Below, in pieces: positions 7,485-15,321 of a stretch of 64,000 nt of DNA (within the stretch, counting starts at the first letter, position 1; every line of letters begins with the position of its first letter). A program made the position numbers and the translations under genes. Below the pieces are notes generated by a model. The model saw nothing but the letters and a program-made list of their open reading frames with translations. It had not been told where the DNA came from and made no database searches. Source of the stretch: Desulfurivibrio alkaliphilus AHT 2 (GTDB taxonomy: Bacteria > Desulfobacterota > Desulfobulbia > Desulfobulbales > Desulfurivibrionaceae); contig NC_014216.1 in the NCBI RefSeq assembly GCF_000092205.1, forward strand, positions 1,240,001 through 1,304,000, read 5' to 3'.

Positions 7485-9302
7485 TTGGCAACAGCACTAA
7501 AAGGGACTTACCGGGGCCAATCCTTGCAGGAAAAACAATCATATAACGATTCACTGATCAAGGTTCTGGTGGTGGAGGACGAACCTGGTGATGCTTTGCT
7601 GGTCCAGCGCACCCTGCTGGGGGCCGGCTCGGGGCGTTATGCGGTGGAAACCGCCGCCAGCCTGGCGGAGACTCGCCAGATCATCGCCGGCCGCCAGCCC
7701 GACGTGCTGCTGCTGGATTTGGCCCTGCCCGACTCCACCGGCCTGGAGACGGTGGAAAGCGTACGCCGGCAGGCGCCGCAAACCCCCATCGTGGTGCTCA
7801 CCGGCCACGATGACGAGGAACTGGCCCAGGCCGCCCTGGAGGCCGGGGCGCAGGATTATTTAACCAAAAACACCCTGGGCAGCTACTCGCTGAGCCGGGC
7901 CATCCGTTACGCCGTCACCCGCGCCCGCCTGGAAAACCGCCTGCTGGAATCCAACCGGCGGCTGGAAAACCTGCTGGATGAGGTGCGCAGCCTCAACACC
8001 TACGATGCTCTGACCGGGCTGCCCAATCGCCGCTACCTGCTGGAGCAGTTGGAGCGCGATATTGCCATCCACGCCCGGGCCGAACAGTACGGCGCCCTGC
8101 TGGGTATCGACCTGGGCAATTTTCGCACCGTCAATGACACCCTGGGCAACGACATCGGCGACCTGCTGCTGGTGGAAACCTCCCGGCGCCTGGGTTTCTC
8201 CGTGCGGGAAACCGACACCGTGGCCCGCTTGGGCAGCGACGAATTTGCCGTCATTCTCGATCATCTGGGCCCCGATTACAACCAGGCCGCCGTCAAGGCC
8301 GAAGAGATCGCCAAAAAAATTCGCCGCACCATCAATCGGCAATTTTCCCTCAAGGGCCATGAGTGTCATGTAACCTGCTGCATCGGGGTTTGTATTTTCG
8401 GCCGCCGGGATGAGCTGTTCGACGAACTGCTGATCCGGGCCAATGTCGCCACCTACCAGGCCAAAAAGAGCGGCCCCAACACCATCCGCTTTTTTGACGA
8501 AGCCATGCAAAGCGCCCTGGAAGAACGGGCCCGCCAGGAAGCCGAGTTGCGCCAGGCCCTGAAAGAAAATCAACTGCTGCTCTATTTCCAGCCCCAATTC
8601 AACGGCACCGGCCGCCCCCGCGGCGCGGAAGCCCTGGTGCGCTGGCAGCACCCCAGCCGTGGTCTGGTGGCGCCGGCGGAATTCATTCCCCTGGCCGAGG
8701 AAACCGGCCTGATCCAGCCCATCGGCCGGATGATCCTGGCGCAGGCCTGCTCCCGGCTCAAAGAATGGCAGGAACAGCCCGAACTGGCCGACCAGGTAAT
8801 GGCGGTAAATATCAGTGCCCACCAGTTTCATCAGGCCGATTTTGTCGATCAGGTCCGGGAAGCCCTCACCACCAGCGGGGTGCGCCCCCAAGGGCTGAAA
8901 CTGGAGCTGACCGAAAGCGCCCTGCTGGCCGACCTGCGCGATGCGATCAGTAAAATGCAAACCCTGGTAGAAATGGGGCTTAGCATCTCCCTGGACGATT
9001 TCGGCACCGGCTACTCCTCTCTTTCCTACCTGAAAACCCTGCCGGTCAATCAACTGAAAATCGACCGCTCCTTTATCGCCAACGTCACCAGCGACCCCAG
9101 TGACGCCGCCATTGTCCGGGCAATCCTGGCCATGGCCGCGGAACTGGAAATCGAAGTGGTGGCGGAAGGGGTTGAAGATGAACGGCAACTGGCCTTTTTA
9201 CAGCAACACAACTGCCGTATCTTCCAGGGTTTCCTCTTTGCCCGCCCGATGCCCGCCGACGATTTCTGCCAGCTCGTAAAAAAAACCCCAGCCACCGCTT
9301 AA
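7485..9302 (+). CDS. response regulator with GGDEF and EAL domains
   Basis: A soluble 605-residue protein. The N-terminal receiver (residues ~25-145) has VLVVEDEPGD, phospho-acceptor Asp in LLLDLALPD, and the conserved Lys in DYLTKN. A GGDEF domain follows with the variant GSDEF at residues 250-254, which may not be catalytic. The EAL domain is complete by motif: GAEALVRWQHP, NISAHQF, LELTES, DDFGTGYSS, LKIDRSF, AEGVED. The likely role is phosphorylation-controlled c-di-GMP hydrolysis. The start is uncertain: 7485 is a TTG without a clear ribosome site, and a second TTG at 7524 is equally possible. No partner kinase is adjacent. Confidence 0.9.
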   Translation: MATALKGTYRGQSLQEKQSYNDSLIKVLVVEDEPGDALLVQRTLLGAGSGRYAVETAASLAETRQIIAGRQPDVLLLDLALPDSTGLETVESVRRQAPQTPIVVLTGHDDEELAQAALEAGAQDYLTKNTLGSYSLSRAIRYAVTRARLENRLLESNRRLENLLDEVRSLNTYDALTGLPNRRYLLEQLERDIAIHARAEQYGALLGIDLGNFRTVNDTLGNDIGDLLLVETSRRLGFSVRETDTVARLGSDEFAVILDHLGPDYNQAAVKAEEIAKKIRRTINRQFSLKGHECHVTCCIGVCIFGRRDELFDELLIRANVATYQAKKSGPNTIRFFDEAMQSALEERARQEAELRQALKENQLLLYFQPQFNGTGRPRGAEALVRWQHPSRGLVAPAEFIPLAEETGLIQPIGRMILAQACSRLKEWQEQPELADQVMAVNISAHQFHQADFVDQVREALTTSGVRPQGLKLELTESALLADLRDAISKMQTLVEMGLSISLDDFGTGYSSLSYLKTLPVNQLKIDRSFIANVTSDPSDAAIVRAILAMAAELEIEVVAEGVEDERQLAFLQQHNCRIFQGFLFARPMPADDFCQLVKKTPATA

Positions 9303-9401
9303 ACTCTTCAGCCACGCAATGGCCGCAACCTTGATTTTTCCGGGCGGCCAGTGCTGTTTTGTGTTATTTTAGTCACTTTTTAATTGGAAAAGTGTGCACC
9401 C

Positions 9402-11408
9402 ATGTTAACCATCCAGAATCTCTCCATCCAATTCGGCGACAAGCACCTGTTCAAGGAAGTGTCGGCCCGGGTCAGCCCCCAGGATCGCATCGGCCTGGTG
9501 GGGGTTAACGGGGCCGGCAAATCCACCCTGATGAAGATCATGGCCGGCCTCCGGCTGATCGATGAAAAGGTGGTGAGCCGGGCCAAACGCGCCACCGTGG
9601 GGTATCTGCCCCAGGAGCTGGAAGGTTTTGCCCCGGGCCGCACCCTGTACCAGGAGGCGGAAAGCGCCTTTGCCGAGGCGCTGGCCCTGCAGCAAGAACT
9701 CGATGAGGTCAACGGGCAACTCTCTACCATAACCGAGGCCGACCCCGACTGCCAGGCCTTGCTGGAGCGCCAAGGGGAGCTGCAGGACGCCCTGGAGAGC
9801 CAGGATATTTTTCGCATTCGCTCCCAGGTGGAAAAGGTTTTGGTGGGGCTTGGTTTCAAGGAAGAAGAATTCGATAAAGACTGCCACGCCTTTTCCGGCG
9901 GCTGGCAGATGCGGCTGCAACTGGCCAAGCTGCTGCTGGCCCGCCCCGCCTTGCTGCTGCTCGATGAGCCCACCAACCACCTGGACCTGGAATCGCTGAC
10001 CTGGCTGGAGGATTTTCTGCAAGGCTACCAGGGCGCCCTGGTGATGATCTCCCACGACCGGACCTTTTTAAACAACATCTGCAACGCCATCTGGGAGTTG
10101 AGCCTGGGCAACCTTACGGTTTACAAGGGCAACTACGACCAGTACCTGCGCCAGAAGGAAGAGCGGCTGGAGATCCAACGGGCCGCCTGGGAAAACCAGC
10201 AGGCCAACATTCAGCAGACCATGCGCTTTGTCGACCGCTTCCGGGCCAAGTCCACCAAGGCCAGCCAGGTCCAGAGCCGGCTCAAGCAACTGGAAAAAAT
10301 GGACAAGGTGGAGCTGGAGGAAACCGAGGCCAGGGTGGACTTCCGTTTTCCGCCGGCCCCGCCCAGCGGTCGCCTGGCCGTGGAGGTGCGGGGGCTGACC
10401 AAAAACTACGGGCCGCTTAAGGTCTTCAACGGGCTTGATTTCATTATGCAGCGCGGCGAGAAGCTGGCGGTGGTGGGGGTCAACGGGGCCGGTAAATCCA
10501 CCCTGGTCAAAATCATGGCCGGTCTGCTCCGCCCCGACGGCGGCGAGGTCCGTTTCGGACACAACGTCAAACCATCCTACTTCGGCCAGCACCAGGCCCA
10601 GGAACTGGACCCGGAATTAACGGTCTTCGACACCGTCTTCCAGGCCACCCCCAACCTCACCGTAACCCAGGTTCGCTCCCTGCTGGGCGCCTTTCTCTTT
10701 CGCGGCGAGGATGCCGACAAACGGGTTTCCGTCCTTTCCGGCGGCGAAAAAAGCCGCCTGGCCCTGGCCAAGATGATTGCCGTGCCGGCCAACCTGCTGA
10801 TCCTGGACGAACCCACCAACCATTTGGACATGGTCTCCCAGGAAGTGCTGCAGGAGGCCATGGACCGTTACGACGGCACCATCATCGTGGTGTCCCATAA
10901 CCGCCATTTCGTCAACGCCTTTGCCGGCAAGGTGCTGGAAATCAGCCAGGGCCGGGGCACCATGTACGAAGGCAACATCGACGAATACCTCGACAAGGTT
11001 CGCCGGGATCGGGAGGCCGCCTTAACCCCAACCTCGGCGGCAACCAAGCAGGACCGCGCCCCAGTTGGGGACGGGTCGCCCGGCGCCACCGAGCCGGGTG
11101 GGCAGCGGGCCAGCGGTCACGGGGGCAAGGAGGCGCGCCGCCGGCAGGCGCAAGAACGCCAACGGCTTAATCAACTCCTGGGACCGCTGCGCAAAAAAGC
11201 CGCCCAAGCGGAAAGTGAAGTAGAAAAACAGGAGCAGCGCAAGGATGAACTGGAAAAACTGCTGGCCGACCCGGAAATCTACCACCGCCAGGAGGAATTT
11301 GCCGAGCTGAGCAAAGAGTACGCCGAACTGGAACGCCGCCTGGAACGCCTTTACGACCAGTGGGAAAAAGTAAACAGCGAAATCGAAGAGATCCTTACTT
11401 CTGCTTGA
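9402..11408 (+). CDS. ABC-F family ATPase (Uup/YheS-like)
   Basis: A 668-residue protein with two ABC ATPase domains and no membrane segments. The first has VGVNGAGKSTLMKIM (Walker A), FSGGWQMRLQLAKLL (signature) and LLLLDEPTNHLDLES (Walker B). The second has VGVNGAGKSTLVKIM, LSGGEKSRLALAK and LILDEPTNHLDM. A charged linker lies between them, and the C-terminal ~90 residues form a predicted coiled coil after a low-complexity stretch. ABC-F proteins act on ribosomes or DNA rather than in transport; the C-terminal coiled coil points to the Uup/YheS branch. ATG at 9402 is preferred over TTG 9384, having GGAAAAG at a suitable distance. Confidence 0.9.
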   Translation: MLTIQNLSIQFGDKHLFKEVSARVSPQDRIGLVGVNGAGKSTLMKIMAGLRLIDEKVVSRAKRATVGYLPQELEGFAPGRTLYQEAESAFAEALALQQELDEVNGQLSTITEADPDCQALLERQGELQDALESQDIFRIRSQVEKVLVGLGFKEEEFDKDCHAFSGGWQMRLQLAKLLLARPALLLLDEPTNHLDLESLTWLEDFLQGYQGALVMISHDRTFLNNICNAIWELSLGNLTVYKGNYDQYLRQKEERLEIQRAAWENQQANIQQTMRFVDRFRAKSTKASQVQSRLKQLEKMDKVELEETEARVDFRFPPAPPSGRLAVEVRGLTKNYGPLKVFNGLDFIMQRGEKLAVVGVNGAGKSTLVKIMAGLLRPDGGEVRFGHNVKPSYFGQHQAQELDPELTVFDTVFQATPNLTVTQVRSLLGAFLFRGEDADKRVSVLSGGEKSRLALAKMIAVPANLLILDEPTNHLDMVSQEVLQEAMDRYDGTIIVVSHNRHFVNAFAGKVLEISQGRGTMYEGNIDEYLDKVRRDREAALTPTSAATKQDRAPVGDGSPGATEPGGQRASGHGGKEARRRQAQERQRLNQLLGPLRKKAAQAESEVEKQEQRKDELEKLLADPEIYHRQEEFAELSKEYAELERRLERLYDQWEKVNSEIEEILTSA

Positions 11409-11441
11409 CCGGGTCTTGTTTTGTCAGTATCTTCCGCCGCC

Positions 11442-12491
11442 ATGAGCCTGATTCGTCGACAAATAGAAGAGCGCGAGGCCCTCAACCTGGCACCCGCCGC
11501 CACCCGCAGCAGCGAGTCTCGGGGCCGGGCGCGGCCGGAGGAAGAGTGTACCATCCGGGTGGCCTTCCAGCGCGACCGCGATCGGATCATCCACTGCAAG
11601 GCCTTCCGGCGCCTGAAGCACAAAACCCAGGTTTTTCTGGCCCCGGCCGGTGACCATTACCGCACCCGCCTGACCCACGTGCTGGAGGTTTCCCAGATCG
11701 CCCGCACCATTTCGGTGGCCCTGCGCTTAAACGGCCATCTCACCGAGGCCATCGCCCTGGGCCACGATCTGGGCCACACCCCCTTCGGCCATGCCGGCGA
11801 GGCAGTGCTCAGCGAGTTGCACCCGGAAGGCTTCCACCACTACCAGCAGAGTCTGCGGGTGGTGGACCTGCTGGAAAACAAGGGCCGCGGCCTGAACCTG
11901 ACCTGGGAGGTGCGCGACGGGATCGCCCGGCACTCCAAGGGCCGGGGCGCCATCCTGCCGCCGGTAACCGCCGATAGCGACCTGCTGCCCGCCACCCTGG
12001 AGGGTCAGGTGGTGCGCCTCTCCGACATCATCGCTTATGTCAATCACGACCTCGACGACGCGGTGCGGGCCGGGCTGTTACGGGATGACGAGATCCCCCG
12101 GCACCTGATCGAGCGCCTGGGGGCCACCTCCTCCCAGCGGGTCAACACCATGGTCTGCGACCTGGTGCAGCAAACCCTGGCCGGCGGCGGCGAGCAACTG
12201 ACCATGAGCCCGGAGATCGTGGCGGCCATCGACGAGTTGCGCACCTTTCTCTTTGCCCGGGTCTATGAAAACTACAAGGTGCATGCCGATTTTTTCAAGG
12301 CGATGAAGGTGATCCGCGAACTCTACCAGTATTTTCTGGCCCACGACGACCACTGGCAAAAATCCGTCAATTACCCGGAAGACACCAGCCGCGACCGCAT
12401 GGTCTGCGATTTTGTCGCCGGCATGACCGACCGTTACGCCCTGGACCTGTACGCCAGGGTTTTCCTGCCCAAACCCTGGAGTGTTTTGTAA
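11442..12491 (+). CDS. dgt: dGTP triphosphohydrolase-like HD-domain protein
   Basis: A 349-residue HD-superfamily phosphohydrolase of the dGTPase-like group. The metal-binding motif is split as expected: TRLTHVLEVSQIART (first His) and ALGHDLGHTPFGHAGE (His-Asp), followed by HSKGRG and LSDIIAYVNHDLDDA (distal Asp). The N-terminal ARPEEECTIRVAFQRDRDR-like segment and FRRLKHKTQVF are typical of this family. Enzymes of the group hydrolyse dNTPs to nucleoside and triphosphate. It sits 3 bp before valS, suggesting co-transcription. ATG 11442 was chosen; an upstream TTG would add 7 residues. Confidence 0.88.
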   Translation: MSLIRRQIEEREALNLAPAATRSSESRGRARPEEECTIRVAFQRDRDRIIHCKAFRRLKHKTQVFLAPAGDHYRTRLTHVLEVSQIARTISVALRLNGHLTEAIALGHDLGHTPFGHAGEAVLSELHPEGFHHYQQSLRVVDLLENKGRGLNLTWEVRDGIARHSKGRGAILPPVTADSDLLPATLEGQVVRLSDIIAYVNHDLDDAVRAGLLRDDEIPRHLIERLGATSSQRVNTMVCDLVQQTLAGGGEQLTMSPEIVAAIDELRTFLFARVYENYKVHADFFKAMKVIRELYQYFLAHDDHWQKSVNYPEDTSRDRMVCDFVAGMTDRYALDLYARVFLPKPWSVL

Positions 12492-12494
12492 ACC

Positions 12495-15248
12495 ATGAAC
12501 CAACCAACCGCCAACCCGGAAAACAAGCAGCCCGCCCCCACCTCCCGGCAACTCCCCAAGGCCTACGAGTTTCGCGAGGTGGAAGACCGCTGGTACCAGA
12601 ACTGGCTTGAGCACAAAAATTTCCGGGCCACCATGGACGAATCCCGGCCCTCCTTTTCCATTGTCATTCCCCCGCCCAACGTCACCGGGGTGCTGCATGT
12701 GGGCCATGCCCTGAACAACACCCTGCAGGATATCCTGGTGCGCTACCGCCGCATGCAGGGCTACAACGTACTCTGGCTGCCGGGCACCGATCACGCCGGG
12801 ATCGCCACCCAGAACGTGGTGGAGCGGCAACTGGCCGCCAAGGGGGTCAGCCGCCAGGAACTGGGCCGGGACAAATTCATCGAGCGGGTCTGGCAGTGGA
12901 AGGAGGAATCCGGCGGCCAGATCATCAACCAGCTCAAGCGGCTGGGCTGCTCCTGCGACTGGGAGCGGGAGCGCTTCACCATGGACGAGGGGCTGTCGCA
13001 AGCAGTGCGCACGGTCTTTGTCCGCCTTTACAAGGAAGGGTTGATCTACCGGGGCAACTACATCATCAACTGGTGCCCCCGCTGCCATACCGCTTTGGCC
13101 GACGTGGAGGTGGAACACGAAGAGACCGCCGGGGCGCTTTACCACATCCGCTACCCGCTGGCCGACGGCAGCGGCCATGTGGTGGTGGCCACCACCCGCC
13201 CGGAGACCATGCTGGGGGACACGGCGGTGGCGGTGCATCCCGCCGATGAGCGCTACCGCGAGCTTAAGGAAGCGGCAGTAATCCTGCCGCTGGTTAACCG
13301 CAAGATCCCCATCGTGTACGATACCCACGTGGAAAAGGATTTCGGCTCCGGGGCGCTCAAGGTAACCCCGGCCCACGACCTTAACGACTTCGAGATCGGC
13401 CGCCGCCACCAACTGCCGGTGCTGAAGGTGATGGACGACCACGGGATGATGAACGAAGAGGCCGGCGCCTATGCCGGGCTGGATCGTTTCGCCTGCCGGG
13501 AAAAGATCGTGGCCGACCTGAAGGCCGCCGGCCTGCTGGAAAAAATCGAAGATTACCAGCACGGTGTGGGCCACTGCTACCGCTGCCAGACGGTGGTGGA
13601 GACGGCCCTGTCGCGGCAGTGGTTCGTGGCGGTCAAGCCTTTGGCCCAAAGGGCCGCCGACACCGTGCGGCAGGGAGAGATCAACCTGCTGCCCAAGATG
13701 TGGCACAACACCTTTTACGAGTGGATGGACAATATCCGCGACTGGTGCATCTCCCGCCAGATCTGGTGGGGCCACCGCATCCCCGCCTGGACCTGCGAGG
13801 CCTGCGGCGAGCTGATCGTCGAGGAACACGACCCGGATCTCTGCCCCAAGTGCGGCTCCAGCAGCCTGCACCGGGAAGAGGACGTGCTGGACACCTGGTT
13901 TTCTTCGGCCCTCTGGCCATTTTCCACCCTGGGCTGGCCGGAGAAAACCAAAGAGTTGCAGATGTTCTACCCCACCAGCGTGCTGATCACCAGCTTCGAC
14001 ATCCTCTTCTTCTGGGTGGCCCGGATGATGATGATGGGCCTGCACTTCATGGACCAGGTACCCTTCCGGGATGTCTACCTGCACGCCCTGGTGCGGGACA
14101 AGCACGGCAAGAAGATGAGCAAGTCCAAGGGCAACGTGCTGGACCCCCTGGAGTTGATGGACCAGTACGGCACCGACGCCCTGCGCTTCACCATGGCCGC
14201 CTTCGCCGCCCAGGGCCGGGACATCAAGCTGGCCGAAGAGCGGATTGAAGGTTACCGCCACTTCATCAACAAACTGTGGAATGCCGCCCGCTTCACCTTG
14301 ATGCAGATAAGCGATCACCAGGCACCGCACCTTGCGGCACCTGGAGACCGCTTATCCCGGGAGCAATCACTGGCGCAAGGTGGCAAGGCCGACGGCACAA
14401 CCGACGAGCTTTCCCTGCCCCACCGCTGGATTCTGAGCCGGGCCGGCAAGGTGGCCGGCGAAGTTGGCCGGGCCCTTGATGATTACCGTTTCAACGACGC
14501 CGCCAACGCCGCCTACCAGTTTGTCTGGAAGGAGTTCTGCGACTGGTACCTGGAGTGGATCAAGCCCGAGCTGTACGGCGACGACCCGGCGCTCAAGGCC
14601 CGCAGCCGGGCGGTACTGCTGCGGGTGCTGGAGGATATCCTGAAAATTCTCCACCCCATGATCCCCTTTGTTACCGAGGAGATCTGGCACGCCCTGCCTG
14701 GCGCACGCTCTTCCATCATGGTGGAGCCCTTCCCGGTGGCCGACCCGGCCCGGCAGGACGAGGCGGCCGAGGCCCAGGCCGAGTTGCTGATGGAGGTGGT
14801 GGGCGGCATCCGCAACATCCGCAGTACCTACCTGCTGCACCCCTCGGCCACCATCAAGGTCGGCATTATCTGCAGCGATCCGGCCAAGCTGGCCACCCTG
14901 CAGGAGTTGGGCGAGGCCGTTAAAGGCCTGACCCGCAGCGACCAGTTGGAGATCAGCAGCGAAGGCCGAATACCCGCCGGCAACGCCACCCACATCCTGC
15001 CCGAACTGGAGATCTTCGTCCCCCTGGCCGGCCTGGTGGATGTGGCCGCCGAATGCGCCAAGCTGGACAAGGAAGAAAAAAAGCTCAACCAGGAATTGCA
15101 GCGCATCCAAGGCAAGCTGGGCAACGAAAAATTCCTGGCCAAGGCCCCGCCGGAAGTGGTGGCCAAGGAACAGGCCAAAAAAGACGAACTAATGGCCACC
15201 CTGGGCACCATCGAGGAAAACCGCCGTCGTCTGCAGGCCATCGGCTGA
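12495..15248 (+). CDS. valS: valyl-tRNA synthetase
   Basis: Attaches valine to tRNA-Val. The 917-residue class I synthetase has PPPNVTGVLHVGHAL (HIGH-type motif), a CP1 editing domain with TTRPETMLGDTAVAVHP, zinc-binding cysteines (CEACGE, CPKCGS), KKMSKSKGNVLDP (KMSKS motif), an anticodon-binding domain with WILSR and FCDWYLEW, and a C-terminal coiled coil (LDKEEKKLNQELQRIQGK). Unusually, a 51-bp imperfect palindrome (14306-14356) is inserted in frame, adding about 16 residues at positions 605-620 at the junction between the catalytic and anticodon-binding domains. It starts 3 bp after dgt. A palindrome lies downstream, before the convergent pentapeptide gene. Confidence 0.97.
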   Translation: MNQPTANPENKQPAPTSRQLPKAYEFREVEDRWYQNWLEHKNFRATMDESRPSFSIVIPPPNVTGVLHVGHALNNTLQDILVRYRRMQGYNVLWLPGTDHAGIATQNVVERQLAAKGVSRQELGRDKFIERVWQWKEESGGQIINQLKRLGCSCDWERERFTMDEGLSQAVRTVFVRLYKEGLIYRGNYIINWCPRCHTALADVEVEHEETAGALYHIRYPLADGSGHVVVATTRPETMLGDTAVAVHPADERYRELKEAAVILPLVNRKIPIVYDTHVEKDFGSGALKVTPAHDLNDFEIGRRHQLPVLKVMDDHGMMNEEAGAYAGLDRFACREKIVADLKAAGLLEKIEDYQHGVGHCYRCQTVVETALSRQWFVAVKPLAQRAADTVRQGEINLLPKMWHNTFYEWMDNIRDWCISRQIWWGHRIPAWTCEACGELIVEEHDPDLCPKCGSSSLHREEDVLDTWFSSALWPFSTLGWPEKTKELQMFYPTSVLITSFDILFFWVARMMMMGLHFMDQVPFRDVYLHALVRDKHGKKMSKSKGNVLDPLELMDQYGTDALRFTMAAFAAQGRDIKLAEERIEGYRHFINKLWNAARFTLMQISDHQAPHLAAPGDRLSREQSLAQGGKADGTTDELSLPHRWILSRAGKVAGEVGRALDDYRFNDAANAAYQFVWKEFCDWYLEWIKPELYGDDPALKARSRAVLLRVLEDILKILHPMIPFVTEEIWHALPGARSSIMVEPFPVADPARQDEAAEAQAELLMEVVGGIRNIRSTYLLHPSATIKVGIICSDPAKLATLQELGEAVKGLTRSDQLEISSEGRIPAGNATHILPELEIFVPLAGLVDVAAECAKLDKEEKKLNQELQRIQGKLGNEKFLAKAPPEVVAKEQAKKDELMATLGTIEENRRRLQAIG
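14306..14356 (+). repeat. palindromic repeat element inserted in frame in valS
   Basis: The 51 bases run from GATAAGCGATCACC to GACCGCTTATC and pair with themselves nearly end to end, leaving CCT as loop. Comparing the left arm with the reverse complement of the right arm shows four mismatches in 24 positions, two of them a tandem CA/CA mismatch. The outer arm (AAGCGATCAC) and the CA/CA mismatch recur in the intergenic copies at 25.5, 29.2 and 48.3 kb. The length is a multiple of three, and the frame stays open through it. Confidence 0.8.
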
Positions 15249-15290
15249 TTTGCCGGAACTTTTCTAACTGTAAGGATGTGCCAAGGGATA

Positions 15291-15317
15291 AGCGATCACG
15301 AGGTTTGCGTGATCGCT
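15291..15317. terminator. 10-bp hairpin between convergent valS and pentapeptide gene
   Basis: AGCGATCACG (15291-15300) and its exact reverse complement CGTGATCGCT (15308-15317) flank a 7-base loop. The arm is the same sequence as the outer arm of the dispersed palindrome family, and it is preceded by CCAAGGGAT, resembling the CCAAGGAGT found beside other copies. It lacks a clear T-run, so it may be a minimal repeat copy that also serves as a transcription barrier for both genes. Confidence 0.6.
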
Positions 15318-15321
15318 CACA

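Noticed and set aside
12078-14330. 750-codon open frame on the minus strand inside dgt and valS
   Set aside because: It lies opposite well-identified synthetase and HD-domain coding sequence; its translation is Gly/Val/His-rich without any domain. High GC makes long antisense frames common.
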